Of a stretch of DNA of 64,000 bases, positions 19,517 to 28,514 are shown in pieces; within the stretch, counting starts at the first letter, position 1, and each line of letters opens with the position of its first letter. The notes beneath the pieces are model-generated. The model was not told the origin of the DNA, did no database searches, and saw nothing but the letters and a program-made list of their open reading frames with translations. The stretch spans positions 1,624,001 to 1,688,000 of the forward strand of contig NZ_JBBPBZ010000002.1 in the NCBI RefSeq assembly GCF_038070105.1, in the 5' to 3' direction. The position numbers and the translations under genes were made by a program. The stretch is from Methylocystis sp. IM3 (GTDB taxonomy: Bacteria > Pseudomonadota > Alphaproteobacteria > Rhizobiales > Beijerinckiaceae).

Positions 19517-20056
19517 ATGTCCACCCGTTTCAAGCTGGGTCACATTTTGGGCGGCGCCTGCGTTTTGGCGCTCATGGCTCCCGCCGCCGCTTCCGCTGGC
19601 GACCGGGTCGGCACCCTTCAGTGCCGCCTGCTCGGCAACGGCCTGAGCGTTCTCATCGAGAACCAGCAGATTGACTGCACCTATTCGGACGATGCGGAAG
19701 GCGCGACGCCGTCGCACTACACCGGCACGCTGACCAAGGTCGGCCCGAACATTTCGATCAACGGCCAGGGCGAACTGGCGTGGGGCGTCGTCGCGGCGAC
19801 GGGCCAGGTTGGCCCCGGCGCGCTCGCCGGCAATTACATGGGCCCGAATGTGTCGGCCAAGATCGGCGTGGGCGGCGGCGGCGCGATGCTGGTCGGCGGC
19901 TCCGACAACACCTTCTCCCTGCAGCCTTTCAATATCGAAGCGGGCTCGGGTCTCGGCTGGAACGCGGGCGTCGAAAGCCTGACGCTGACCTATGTGCCGC
20001 CGCCGCCGCCCCCGGCGCCGGTCGTCCGGAAGCATCGCCGCCATCATCATCATTGA
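19517..20056 (+). CDS. DUF992 secreted protein with His-rich tail
   Basis: 179 residues from ATG 19517, which has a strong AGGAGGA ribosome-binding site 6 bp upstream (the frame is open from 19484). A signal peptide ends near ASAGD. The mature part has GTLQCRLLGNGLSVLI and a Cys in IDCTYSD, likely forming a disulfide, then LAWGVVAATGQVGPGALAGNYMG, typical of DUF992. The C-terminus is unusual: PPPPPPAPVVRKHRR followed by four His, which could bind metal or be a linker. DUF992 is frequent in Rhizobiales periplasm; its function is unknown. Confidence 0.88.
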   Translation: MSTRFKLGHILGGACVLALMAPAAASAGDRVGTLQCRLLGNGLSVLIENQQIDCTYSDDAEGATPSHYTGTLTKVGPNISINGQGELAWGVVAATGQVGPGALAGNYMGPNVSAKIGVGGGGAMLVGGSDNTFSLQPFNIEAGSGLGWNAGVESLTLTYVPPPPPPAPVVRKHRRHHHH

Positions 20057-20063
20057 TGGCGCG

Positions 20064-20086
20064 GGCGCGGGGCGCGGCCCCGCGCC
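20064..20086. terminator. GC hairpin between convergent DUF992 and SDR genes
   Basis: A perfect 10-bp stem (GGCGCGGGGC / GCCCCGCGCC) with a 3-nt loop fills the 32-bp gap between two convergent stop codons. No T-run follows on either strand, so it may end transcription with Rho or simply protect the 3' ends. Confidence 0.45.
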
Positions 20087-20088
20087 GC

Positions 20089-20820
20089 TCACGCCGGCCG
20101 GTGAAATTCCATCAGCCGGTCCGTGGGAAAATCATAGAGCCTCCCGCTCTCGGCCCATTCGGCCGCAAGGAGCGGGAGGCATTTTTTTGCGAAATCCTCG
20201 GGGGCAGGCACGGTCGCCGGATTTTCGCCCGGCATGGCCTGGGCGCGCATGCGCGTCCGCATCCGGCCAGGGTTGGCGATCATGACCGTCACGCCCGTGT
20301 CCCTTGTCTCGGCCGCATAGGTGCGCGCCATGGCCTCCAACGCCGCCTTCGAGACGGCGTAAGGTCCCCAATAGGGTTGCGCCTTGTAGGCGGCGCTCGA
20401 CGTCACGAAAACCACCCGTCCGGCGCTGGAAGCGCGCAGCAGAGGATCGAGCGAGCGGATAAGGCGCCAGTTGGCGGTGACATTGACCGCCATGACGCGG
20501 TTCCAGTCCTTCACATCGACATGCGCTAGCGGCGATAGGGGGCCGAGCACGCCAGCGTTGCCGACGAAGACGTCGAGCTTCCCCCATCTTTGGAACAGCG
20601 CCGCGCCGAGCCGGTCGAGCGCGTCGAAATCCGTCACGTCGCAAGGAACGAGGGTCGCCTCCGCGCCCATCGCGCGAATCTCGTCATCGAGTTCCTCGAG
20701 CGCGCCCTGCGTGCGCGCGAGCGCGACGACATGGACGCCATTGCGCGCGAGTTCGAGAGCGATGGCGCGGCCAATGCCGCGCGACGCGCCGGTGACTAGG
20801 GCGATGCGGGATGTAGACAA
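20089..20820 (-). CDS. Short-chain dehydrogenase/reductase
   Basis: 243 residues, classical SDR layout. The nucleotide-binding TGASRGIG is at 10-17, CDVTD at 60-64, NAG at 88-90, and the catalytic set Ser142-Tyr154-Lys158 lies in SSAAY and YAVSK. A basic residue after the glycine motif and ALART near 34-38 suggest NADP(H). The likely start is TTG at 20820 since no ATG precedes the glycine motif. Substrate is unknown; family members reduce many carbonyls. It lies 32 bp downstream of purF on the same strand, so it may be read through from purF. Confidence 0.9.
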   Translation of the reverse strand: MSTSRIALVTGASRGIGRAIALELARNGVHVVALARTQGALEELDDEIRAMGAEATLVPCDVTDFDALDRLGAALFQRWGKLDVFVGNAGVLGPLSPLAHVDVKDWNRVMAVNVTANWRLIRSLDPLLRASSAGRVVFVTSSAAYKAQPYWGPYAVSKAALEAMARTYAAETRDTGVTVMIANPGRMRTRMRAQAMPGENPATVPAPEDFAKKCLPLLAAEWAESGRLYDFPTDRLMEFHRPA

Positions 20821-20852
20821 TATCGAGCGTTCCGTCCCTCGGGCGCGTTTTC

Positions 20853-22343
20853 TCAGCTTGCCTCTGCAAGCAGCGAGACTTGCGCGCGGTTCTCTTCCAC
20901 GAGGTCAGTCAGCGAGGTGGGATAATCCCCGGTGAAGCAGTGGTCGGTGAATTGCGGGCGGGCGTTGTCCCGGCCGGGATAGCCCATGGCGCGGTAAATG
21001 CCGTCAACCGAGAGGAACGCCAGCGAATCACAGCCAACATAGGCGCGCATTTCCTCGAGCGTATGCGTCGCGGCGAGGAGCTTGTCCTTCTGCGGGGTGT
21101 CGATGCCGTAATAATCCGGATGGGTGATCGGCGGCGAGGAGATGAGGAAATGCACCTCCGTCGCGCCCGCGTCGCGCATCATCTGTACGATTTTGACCGA
21201 GGTGGTGCCGCGCACGATGGAGTCGTCGATGAGGATGACGCGCTTGCCTTCGACGACGCAACGATTGGCGCTGTGCTTCATGCGCACGCCGACCTCGCGC
21301 ACCGATTGCGTCGGCTGGATGAAGGTGCGGCCGACATAATGGTTGCGGATGATGCCGAGTTCGAAGGGGATGCCCGATTGCTGGGAATAGCCGAGCGCCG
21401 CCGGCACGCCTGAGTCCGGCACCGGCACGACCACGTCGGCCGCAATGGGCTTCTCGCGCGCGAGCTCGCGGCCCATGGCCTTGCGCACCTCATAGACCGG
21501 GCGGCCATGCACGACGGAGTCGGGCCGGGCGAAGTAGATATATTCGAAGATGCAGGGGCGCATCGCCTGCGGCGGGAAGGGCTCCAGGCTCTCGAGTCCG
21601 CTATCCGAAATGACGACGATTTCGCCGTTCCTCACGTCGCGGACGAAGCGCGCGCCGATGATGTCGAGGGCGCAGGTCTCCGAAGCGAGAATATATTTGC
21701 CGTCGAGCTCGCCGATGACGAGCGGGCGGATGCCGAGCGGATCGCGGGCGCCGATCAGCTTCTTGTTCGTCAGCGCGACCAGCGAATAGGCGCCCTCGAT
21801 GGTGCGCAGCGCCTCGATGAACCGGTCGATGAGCTGCGTCTTGCGGCTCCTCGCCACAAGATGAAGAATCACCTCCGTGTCGGAGGTGGACTGGAAGATC
21901 GCGCCTTCCTTGATGAGATCGCGGCGCAGCGCCTGGGCGTTGGTGAGATTGCCATTGTGCGCGACGGCGAAGCCGCCGGTGTTCAGCTCGGCGAAAAGCG
22001 GCTGGACGTTGCGCAGCATGGTCTCGCCGGTCGTGGCGTAGCGCACATGGCCGATCGCCGCCGAGCCGGGCAGGCGCTTGATCGTGCTTTCCTTGGAGAA
22101 ATGGTCGCCGACGAGGCCGAGCCGGCGTTCGCCGTGGAAGCGGCCGGCGTCGAAGCTCACGATGCCGGCGGCCTCCTGGCCGCGATGCTGAAGCGCGTGC
22201 AGGCCGAGCGCGGTGATCGCTGCGGCGTCCGGCAGGTCGAAGACGCCAAACACGCCGCAATATTCGCGCAGCCTGTCGCCGTCGAGATCGTCGGTCGTCT
22301 CCAGCTGGCTGGGAAGGTGTTGATGATGCGTCGATTCGGTCAT
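20853..22343 (-). CDS. purF: Amidophosphoribosyltransferase PurF
   Basis: 496 residues from ATG 22343; the frame upstream (to 22610) is an Arg-rich shadow of cvpA. PurF makes 5-phosphoribosylamine from PRPP and glutamine, the first step of purine synthesis. The glutaminase nucleophile is Cys29 in YCGVFGVF, so maturation would remove a 28-residue propeptide, longer than the 11 of Bacillus PurF. The PRPP loop VILIDDSIVRGTT is intact. Of the positions that hold the 4Fe-4S cluster in Bacillus PurF, THPDYYGID has Asp instead of Cys and the C-terminal C-x2-C is missing, so a cluster is unlikely. It is 88 bp downstream of cvpA, as in E. coli and many others. Confidence 0.96.
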   Translation of the reverse strand: MTESTHHQHLPSQLETTDDLDGDRLREYCGVFGVFDLPDAAAITALGLHALQHRGQEAAGIVSFDAGRFHGERRLGLVGDHFSKESTIKRLPGSAAIGHVRYATTGETMLRNVQPLFAELNTGGFAVAHNGNLTNAQALRRDLIKEGAIFQSTSDTEVILHLVARSRKTQLIDRFIEALRTIEGAYSLVALTNKKLIGARDPLGIRPLVIGELDGKYILASETCALDIIGARFVRDVRNGEIVVISDSGLESLEPFPPQAMRPCIFEYIYFARPDSVVHGRPVYEVRKAMGRELAREKPIAADVVVPVPDSGVPAALGYSQQSGIPFELGIIRNHYVGRTFIQPTQSVREVGVRMKHSANRCVVEGKRVILIDDSIVRGTTSVKIVQMMRDAGATEVHFLISSPPITHPDYYGIDTPQKDKLLAATHTLEEMRAYVGCDSLAFLSVDGIYRAMGYPGRDNARPQFTDHCFTGDYPTSLTDLVEENRAQVSLLAEAS

Positions 22344-22431
22344 CCGTCGTCTCCCATGCCTCGCGCCCGCCGCCGCAAGCGTCAGCTTTGCCTGTCTGCT
22401 CGCCAATCGCAAGCCGCCCGCGCGGTTGCGC

Positions 22432-23043
22432 TTACTGCTTTTCTCCCGCCGGCTCCTTGTCGGGCGCCGGCATCTCGGCCTTCTCGGGCTCCGCCTCCGA
22501 CGGCGGCGTCTCCTCCGCCGGATGATGACCGCCCTTCTTGGCCTTGATCTTGGCGATGATCGTGTCGATGTCGTCGGGCAGCATTTCGCGCAGCTTGTCG
22601 CCGCCGGCATTGAGGATCGGCTTGGCGCGGGCGTTGCGCACCCATTCTGGCTGATTGGCGTCCGGGACCAGCCAGCTGTAGAAGACGAAGGCGACGATGG
22701 CGAGCAGCAGCCCGCGCACCGCGCCGAAGACGAAGCCGAGCGACCGATCCAGCGCCCCGATCTTGGAGTCGAGGATCAGGTCGGAGAGCTTCACCGTGAA
22801 CAGCGACACGACGACCAGCGCCACGAAGAACACCGCCGCGACCGACGCCGCGAGCGCGATCTCGTCCTTCGAGATGTATGGCTTCAAATAGGGCAGGGCC
22901 ATGGGGTGGAGATAATAGGCCGCAGCGGCCGCCGCCACCCAGGACGCAATCGCCAGAACTTCGCGCGTGAATCCGCGCAGCAGGGCGAGCATGCCCGAGA
23001 TCAGCACGATGATAATAACTGCCAGATCAAGGTATGACGGCAT
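22432..23043 (-). CDS. cvpA: CvpA family inner-membrane protein
   Basis: 203 residues from ATG 23043. Four membrane helices are visible (LDLAVIIIVLISGMLALL; VLAIASWVAAAAAAYYL; IALAASVAAVFFVALVVVSLF; GFVFGAVRGLLLAIVAFVFY). RGFTREVL after helix 1 and GALDRSLGFVFGAVRG are family signatures. A cytoplasmic tail rich in Lys, Glu and Pro follows. CvpA was found as a colicin V production factor and is now linked to envelope stress and bile resistance; molecular action is unknown. The cvpA-purF order is conserved widely. A 199-bp gap separates it from radA upstream and should hold a promoter. Confidence 0.92.
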   Translation of the reverse strand: MPSYLDLAVIIIVLISGMLALLRGFTREVLAIASWVAAAAAAYYLHPMALPYLKPYISKDEIALAASVAAVFFVALVVVSLFTVKLSDLILDSKIGALDRSLGFVFGAVRGLLLAIVAFVFYSWLVPDANQPEWVRNARAKPILNAGGDKLREMLPDDIDTIIAKIKAKKGGHHPAEETPPSEAEPEKAEMPAPDKEPAGEKQ

Positions 23044-23242
23044 CGCAGTCCTCTTCCTTGTCGCCGTGACGCTCGTGATTCCGGGCAAATGCCCAAAGGC
23101 CGTCGCGCGGGGCGCGCCCCGTCGCGGCATTCTGCAAAGCGCCGTCGCTTCCGGACCTCGGCGGGGTCTCGCCCCGGCGGTCGTGACCGCATGCTTCTAG
23201 CGCAACTCAACCGCCGGCGGAAAGCATAAAGGTTAAATCGCC

Positions 23243-24631
23243 TCACGCGCCGCCGCGCGACCGGGGCGCGGTCTGGGCGATGGCCGCCACCAGCTGGCCC
23301 ACGTCGGCGCAGGGCCGCAGCTTCAAACCGATGCGCCGGTCATCTTCGTTGATCTGCTGAGCTTGCGCGAGCACTGCCTGATGGAAGCCGAGCTTCGCCG
23401 CCTCGCGCAGCCGCATGCCGGCGTGGATCACTGGCCGGATCGCCCCCGAGAGCCCGATCTCTCCGAAAAACGCCTGATCGGCGGGCAGCACCGCGCCGGT
23501 GAGGGACGAAACCAGCGCCGCCGCGGCGGCGAGGTCGCCGGCCGGTTCGTCGGCGCGCAGCCCGCCGGCGACATTGAGGTAGACATCATGCATGCCGAGC
23601 TTGAGGCCGCCATGGGCTTCGAGAACGGCGAGAATCATCGACAGCCGGCTCTGGTCGAAGCCGACGACGGCGCGGCGCGGCGTGCCGAGCGAGGTCGGCG
23701 CGACGAGCGCCTGAATCTCGATCAGCATCGGCCGCTGACCTTCCATCCCGGCGAAAACGGCGGCGCCCGGCGCCGAGGCGTCGCGTCCCGCGAGGAACAG
23801 CGCGGAAGGGTTCGCAACCTCTGCGAGGCCGCGCCCCGTCATTTCGAAAACGCCGATCTCCCCGGTCGCGCCGAAGCGGTTCTTCGAGGCGCGCAGCATG
23901 CGGAAGTGATGCGCGGCGTCTCCCTCGAAGGACAGGACGGCGTCAACCATGTGCTCGACGACGCGCGGTCCCGCGACCTGCCCATCCTTGGTGACGTGAC
24001 CCACGAGGATGATCGTCGAGCCGCTCGTCTTGGCGTAGCGCAGCAGCGCCTGGGCGCTGGCCCGCACCTGCGTCACAGTGCCCGGCGCCGAGGGCGCGAC
24101 CTCCGTGTGCATGGTCTGGATCGAGTCGATGATGATCAGCGCCGCGCGCTTGCCCGTGGCGCAGGTGGCGAGAATGTCCTCCACCTGCGTCGCCGAGGCG
24201 AGCTCGACCGCAGCGTCGGACAAATCGAGACGGCCGGCGCGCAGCCGAACCTGCGCCACGGCCTCCTCGCCAGAAATGTAGATCACGCGGGCGCCGCGCC
24301 GCGCCAGCGCGGCGCAGGCCTGTATGAGAAGCGTGGATTTGCCGATGCCGGGCTCGCCCCCGAGGAGCAGCACCGAGCCGGGCACGAAGCCGCCGCCGGT
24401 GACCCGGTCGAATTCATCTATGCCAGTGACGATGCGCGCCGCCGGCTTATCGGATCCCGCGAGGCCCTCGAGTTCGAAGGCCCTGCCGCGGGTCGCGCGC
24501 ACGGCGGCCGGGCCGGGGTCGCTTTCCTCGACGATGGCGTTCCATTCGCCGCAGGCTTCGCAGCGACCCTGCCAGCGCGACGCGACGGCGCCGCAGTTCT
24601 GGCAGACGAAAGAGGAGCGGGGTTTGGCCAT
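23243..24631 (-). CDS. radA: DNA repair protein RadA
   Basis: 462 residues. The N-terminal zinc finger has C10, C13, C24 and C27 (FVCQNCG and GRCEACGEW). The RecA-like core has Walker A at 91-100 (GGEPGIGKST) and the RadA-specific KNRFG at 250-254. A Lon-protease-like C-terminal domain ends the protein. RadA is a hexameric helicase that promotes branch migration of recombination intermediates. ATG 24631 is preferred over 24646 because the family starts just before the zinc finger. It lies 59 bp downstream of ihfA on the same strand. Confidence 0.96.
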   Translation of the reverse strand: MAKPRSSFVCQNCGAVASRWQGRCEACGEWNAIVEESDPGPAAVRATRGRAFELEGLAGSDKPAARIVTGIDEFDRVTGGGFVPGSVLLLGGEPGIGKSTLLIQACAALARRGARVIYISGEEAVAQVRLRAGRLDLSDAAVELASATQVEDILATCATGKRAALIIIDSIQTMHTEVAPSAPGTVTQVRASAQALLRYAKTSGSTIILVGHVTKDGQVAGPRVVEHMVDAVLSFEGDAAHHFRMLRASKNRFGATGEIGVFEMTGRGLAEVANPSALFLAGRDASAPGAAVFAGMEGQRPMLIEIQALVAPTSLGTPRRAVVGFDQSRLSMILAVLEAHGGLKLGMHDVYLNVAGGLRADEPAGDLAAAAALVSSLTGAVLPADQAFFGEIGLSGAIRPVIHAGMRLREAAKLGFHQAVLAQAQQINEDDRRIGLKLRPCADVGQLVAAIAQTAPRSRGGA

Positions 24632-24690
24632 GCGCGCTTGGCGCATCGCCAGCGCGCCTTGTCAAGGGGCGGCTGGCGAGGTGGGCAGGG

Positions 24691-25185
24691 TCAGCGCGTC
24701 GCGCCGTCGCTGTGCAGTTCGTCGCCGCGGCGCGAGCCATAAGCGCGCGAGCCAGCCGCAGTGGCGCCGATCGCCTGGCCGCCGGTCGCCTGGCCGTCAC
24801 CCTTCAAGGCGCCGTCGCCCTCGCGCCTTTCGGCGTCCGCGGCTTTGTTGTTCACTCGGGCGCGCAAGACGTTGGAGGGCCTGAACGTCACCACCAGCCG
24901 GGCGGTGATTTTCGCTCCCTCGCCGGTCTTGGGATTGCGGCCCTGCCGTTCGCGTTTGGCGCGAATCTGAAAGGCTCCGAAAGACGACAGCTTGACGTCG
25001 TCGCGTGACGTAATGGCGTCGAAAATCTCCTCCAGAACCATCTCGACGTATCTCGCCGCGTCCCCCCTGGCGAAGCCGGTGCGCCGGTGCAGCGCTTCGG
25101 CGAGGTCGGCGCGCGTCAGGGTTTTGATTTCTTCGTCCTGGGCGGCAAGAGATGAAACGGAAGAATGGGATTCAGCCTGAGCCAT
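24691..25185 (-). CDS. ihfA: Integration host factor alpha subunit, with extended termini
   Basis: 164 residues. The HU/IHF core covers about 22-115: TLTRADLAEALHRRTGF, LSSFGAFQIRAKRERQGRNP with the arm-tip GRNPKTG at 82-88, then VTFRPSNVLRARVN. IHF binds specific sites and bends DNA sharply. Gene order plsX-fabH-ihfA is typical for the alpha subunit. The family is about 100 residues long; here a 20-residue acidic/Ser N-terminus and a roughly 48-residue Gly/Ala/Arg C-terminal tail are added. A 259-bp gap separates it from fabH, so it probably has its own promoter. Confidence 0.9.
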   Translation of the reverse strand: MAQAESHSSVSSLAAQDEEIKTLTRADLAEALHRRTGFARGDAARYVEMVLEEIFDAITSRDDVKLSSFGAFQIRAKRERQGRNPKTGEGAKITARLVVTFRPSNVLRARVNNKAADAERREGDGALKGDGQATGGQAIGATAAGSRAYGSRRGDELHSDGATR

Positions 25186-25444
25186 TGTTCAGCCCTACAA
25201 TCAGAGAAACAACTTTCCTGAAGCAACGACGTTGGCCGGCCCTCGACCCGGCAAAAAAACCTGTTGCTTCCGCAGCCTGGCGGAAACCCGCGCCTTTGGT
25301 CGGGTCTCCTGCCGTCAAGCCGCAGATTTTTTCAGAATTGGATCAAATGCAAGCTTGGCAATAAAGGAAAGAAGCAACGAATCGTAACAGAATCAGGCTG
25401 TTGCCTTTGGCGCCCTTGTCTCGGCGAGGTGCAAATGCTCAAGC

Positions 25445-26434
25445 TTACCAACGGATTAGCGCTGAGCCCCAGGTGAAACCACCTCCAACAGCCTCTAACA
25501 TTACGAGGTCGCCCTTTTTGATGCGGCCATCCGCCACGGCCACGGAAAGGGCGAGCGGAACGCTGGCCGCGGAGGTGTTTCCGTGAAGGTGCACCGTGGC
25601 GACGACTTTCTCGGGAGCGATGCCGAGTTTTTGCGCCGACATGTCGATGATGCGCCGGTTGGCCTGATGAGGCACGAACCAGTTGATCTGCTCTGGAGTG
25701 ATCCCGGTCGCCGCAAAGGCGTCGGCGACGACGTCGGTCACCTTGCCGACCGCGAATTTGAAGACTTCCTTGCCCTCCATGCGGAGATGGCCGACGGTCT
25801 GGGTCGCCGAGGGGCCGCCGTCGACGTGAAGCTTCGCGCGATGGCGTCCGTCCGAGCGCAAATGGGTCGTGAGGACGCCGCGCTCGTCCATGGCGCCGGT
25901 GGAGGGGCGCGCCTCCAGCACCATGGCGCCGGCGCCGTCGCCGAAGAGAACGCAGGTCGTGCGGTCCTCCCAGTCTATGATGCGCGAGAAGGTTTCGGCG
26001 CCGATCACCAGCGCGCGCTTGTGCGAGCCGGAGCGCAGAAATTTGTCGGCCGTCGTCACCGCGAACACGAAACCCGAGCAGACGGCCTGAAGGTCGAAAG
26101 CGACGCCATGGGTTATTCCGAGCGCCGCCTGTATCTGCGTCGCCGTGGACGGAAAGGTCCAGTCGGGCGTCGACGTGCCGACAATGATGAGGTCGATGTC
26201 GTTCGGCTCAAGGCCGGCGCTCTCGAGCGCCGCGCGGGCGGCTTTCTCGCCGAGCATGGAGGTCGTTTCGCCCGGCGCGGCGATGTGGCGCTCCTTGATG
26301 CCCGTGCGCTGGAAAATCCAGTCGTCGCTCGTGTCCACCATCCGCGCGAGATCATCATTCGTCAGCGTTCTGGCAGGGAGATAGGAGCCCACGCCGAGAA
26401 CGACGGAGCGCAAAAGGGAATGTTCCGTCGTCAC
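25445..26434 (-). CDS. fabH: 3-oxoacyl-ACP synthase III (FabH)
   Basis: 329 residues. FabH condenses acetyl-CoA with malonyl-ACP to start fatty-acid synthesis. The catalytic triad is visible: Cys119 in LQAVCSGF, His256 in VPHQANRR and Asn286 in [10 protein letters not shown]. Both thiolase-fold halves are complete. The start codon is GTG at 26434; its GTGA overlaps the plsX stop by 4 bp, which indicates translational coupling. Length equals the usual family length. Confidence 0.96.
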   Translation of the reverse strand: MTTEHSLLRSVVLGVGSYLPARTLTNDDLARMVDTSDDWIFQRTGIKERHIAAPGETTSMLGEKAARAALESAGLEPNDIDLIIVGTSTPDWTFPSTATQIQAALGITHGVAFDLQAVCSGFVFAVTTADKFLRSGSHKRALVIGAETFSRIIDWEDRTTCVLFGDGAGAMVLEARPSTGAMDERGVLTTHLRSDGRHRAKLHVDGGPSATQTVGHLRMEGKEVFKFAVGKVTDVVADAFAATGITPEQINWFVPHQANRRIIDMSAQKLGIAPEKVVATVHLHGNTSAASVPLALSVAVADGRIKKGDLVMLEAVGGGFTWGSALIRW

Positions 26435-27504
26435 TGGGCGGCTTCCTGCGGGGGAGTGTCTGTGGAGGTCGAACCGCTTCCCAAGCGATGCGCCAGCGCG
26501 ACCGTGTCGCGGATGCGGTTCATGAGGTCGCTCTTGGCCATGTCGTGGCCGATCTCGACCGCGCGGGCGAAGCCGACATGGTCGGTTCCGCCGTGACTCT
26601 TGATCACGACGCCTTCGAGGCCGAGGAAGACCCCACCATTAATCGAGCGCGTGTCCATCTTGCCCTTGAGTTCGGCGAAGGCGCCTCGGGCAAGGAGATA
26701 GCCGAGCTTTGCAAGCAGCGAACCGCCCATGGCCGCGCGCAGATAGGCGGCGATCTGCTTGGCGGTGCCTTCGGCGGTCTTCAGCGTGATGTTGCCCGTG
26801 AAGCCTTCCGTCACGACGACGTCCACGGCGCCCATGCCGATGCCGTCGCCCTCGACGAAGCCGGCATAATCGAGGCCGGGAAGGTTCGACTCGCGCAGCG
26901 TGGCGGCGGCGGCCTTCACTTCCTCGACGCCCTTGATCTCCTCCGTGCCGACGTTGAGCAGGCCGACGGTCGGGCGCTCCAGCTCGAGAATCACCCGCGC
27001 CATGGCCGAGCCCATGATGGCGAGATCGACGAGATGGCTGGCGTTGGCCCCGATCGAGGCGCCGACATCGAGCACGATCGAGTGGCCGCGAAGCGTCGGC
27101 CACAGGCAGGCGAGCGCGGGACGGTCGACCCCTGGCATGGTGCGCAGGCAGATTTTCGACATCGCCATCAGCGCGCCGGTATTGCCCGCCGAAACCGCGG
27201 CGTCGGCCTCGCCCCTCTTGACCGCCTCGATCGCCATCCACATGGAGGAGACCCGGCGGCCATAGCGCAAGGCCTGGCTCGGCTTGTCGTCCATGCGGAT
27301 CGACACGTCGGAATGGCGAACGTCCGCAGCCGCTGCGAGACGGGGGTGTTTTGCAAGTTCGGCGCGAATCGCCCTCTCGTCGCCGATGATAAGAAAGCGG
27401 CTGTCGGGCTTGCGATCGAGGGCGAGAGCGCAGCCGGGAACCGTTACAGACGGGCCGAAATCGCCGCCCATCGCGTCGACCGCGATCCGAACTTTCTCCG
27501 CCAT
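26431..27504 (-). CDS. plsX: Phosphate acyltransferase PlsX
   Basis: 357 residues from ATG 27504 (the frame is open to 27675 but conserved sequence begins at [18 protein letters not shown]). PlsX converts acyl-ACP to acyl-phosphate, the donor for glycerol-3-phosphate acylation. Typical segments are AVDAMGGD at the start, [13 protein letters not shown] and LDVGAS in the middle, and [16 protein letters not shown] near residue 225. The gene overlaps fabH by 4 bp. In many bacteria rpmF lies between yceD and plsX; here the 195-bp gap to yceD contains no ORF resembling L32. Confidence 0.95.
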   Translation of the reverse strand: MAEKVRIAVDAMGGDFGPSVTVPGCALALDRKPDSRFLIIGDERAIRAELAKHPRLAAAADVRHSDVSIRMDDKPSQALRYGRRVSSMWMAIEAVKRGEADAAVSAGNTGALMAMSKICLRTMPGVDRPALACLWPTLRGHSIVLDVGASIGANASHLVDLAIMGSAMARVILELERPTVGLLNVGTEEIKGVEEVKAAAATLRESNLPGLDYAGFVEGDGIGMGAVDVVVTEGFTGNITLKTAEGTAKQIAAYLRAAMGGSLLAKLGYLLARGAFAELKGKMDTRSINGGVFLGLEGVVIKSHGGTDHVGFARAVEIGHDMAKSDLMNRIRDTVALAHRLGSGSTSTDTPPQEAAQ

Positions 27505-27699
27505 TCCCGTGCCGTCTCCCCAACGCCGCCGCTCTTGCCGCTGCGCCTTCAGGGGCGCGGGCCTGGGCCTGTCATTTTTCAAGAGATGCGCGCGTCGGCC
27601 TGCTCGGCCGGCCGGGCGCTGCGCCAAGGCGCCTGTTCCGCGCGCGTGATTGCCATTTGCGGCGCTTGGGCGCAAGTGCCACGCGGAGTCGACGAGGGA

Positions 27700-28296
27700 T
27701 CAGCCCTCCGCCGGCGGCTTGCCGCGCGCGGGCCGAAGCTGGGCGAAGGGCGATACGACATCGGCGCCGCTCTCGGGCGCCGGCTCCGCGAACTCCGCGC
27801 CGGGCTTGTGAGGATAAGGGTCGAGCGCCAGCGTCAGGAATTCAGCGACCACGCCGCCGAGATCGACGGCGCCGCCGATGAGCTCATCCGGCGGATCCTC
27901 GCCGAGCGCATCGTGATCCAGCGTCTCGGGCTCTGGCTCGTGGCGCCTCGAGCGCGGACGCGGCGCCTCCTGCGGCGGCGCGAAACGCACGTCGATCGGC
28001 TCGAAGACGTCAGCCTCGAAATCCTCCAGCGTGAGCACGCAGGTCTGCCGGACCCGGGCGCGCAACGCGCCCGAGACTTCCATGCCGTCGCCACGCCAGC
28101 GCCGCGCGCGCAGATCGGCCGTGAGCGAAAGGATGGCGGGGATGGCGTTGAGCCTCGCGAGCGCGTCGCGCTCCGTTTCGGACGCGGCGATCTCGATCTC
28201 GAGCCCCTCTGGCGGGATCTCCGCGAGCAGGAGCGGACGGGAAAGCGGCGGCGCGCCCCGCGCGGCCCCCTCGCCGCCAGGTCTTTTGTCCGTCAT
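27700..28296 (-). CDS. yceD: YceD / DUF177 family protein
   Basis: 198 residues from ATG 28296; upstream codons to 28440 read through the tandem repeats and are not used. VRQTCVLTLEDFEADVFEPIDVRF is the DUF177 signature, with one Cys. PPDELIGGAVDLGGVVAEFLTLALDPYPHKPGAEF is the conserved C-terminal segment. YceD is linked to ribosome assembly and 23S rRNA accumulation in plants and bacteria, and is usually encoded next to rpmF and plsX. It precedes plsX on the same strand and is divergent from the BamE-like gene. Confidence 0.88.
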   Translation of the reverse strand: MTDKRPGGEGAARGAPPLSRPLLLAEIPPEGLEIEIAASETERDALARLNAIPAILSLTADLRARRWRGDGMEVSGALRARVRQTCVLTLEDFEADVFEPIDVRFAPPQEAPRPRSRRHEPEPETLDHDALGEDPPDELIGGAVDLGGVVAEFLTLALDPYPHKPGAEFAEPAPESGADVVSPFAQLRPARGKPPAEG

Positions 28297-28360
28297 CGTC
28301 TCTACTCCTCGGCCGGTTCCGTTCGAATCTAGATACGGGCAACGGCGCCCGCGCGCCAGC

Positions 28361-28413
28361 CGTCCCTCGCGAACCGTCCCTCGCGAACCGTCCCTGGCGA
28401 GCCGTCCCTGGGA
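28361..28413. repeat. 14-bp tandem repeat, about 3.8 copies
   Basis: Units begin at 28361, 28375, 28389 and 28403. The first two are identical (CGTCCCTCGCGAAC), the third is CGTCCCTGGCGAGC, and the fourth is cut after 11 bases. The array lies in the intergenic region between divergent yceD (start 28296) and the BamE-like gene (start about 28515), that is, within or beside their promoters. Identical copies next to each other suggest recent slippage or a binding-site array. Confidence 0.9.
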
Positions 28414-28514
28414 AGACGACCGGCTTGCTTTCGCGTCCATCGAAGGCTAGGCAAGCCCGATAGCATCACGTCGGACGCGCGCTCTTTCGCGCGTTGCGCC
28501 ATAGCTTGGAGAAT

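Noticed and set aside
22344..22610. N-terminal extension of purF with ten consecutive Arg
   Set aside because: It is the cvpA 3' region read in another frame; the conserved PurF start is at 22343.
25240..25290. Hairpin TTCCGC-N6-GCGGAA with a nearby T7 run on the minus strand as fabH terminator
   Set aside because: The stem is only 6 bp and the T-run begins 8 bases after it, so it is a poor intrinsic terminator.
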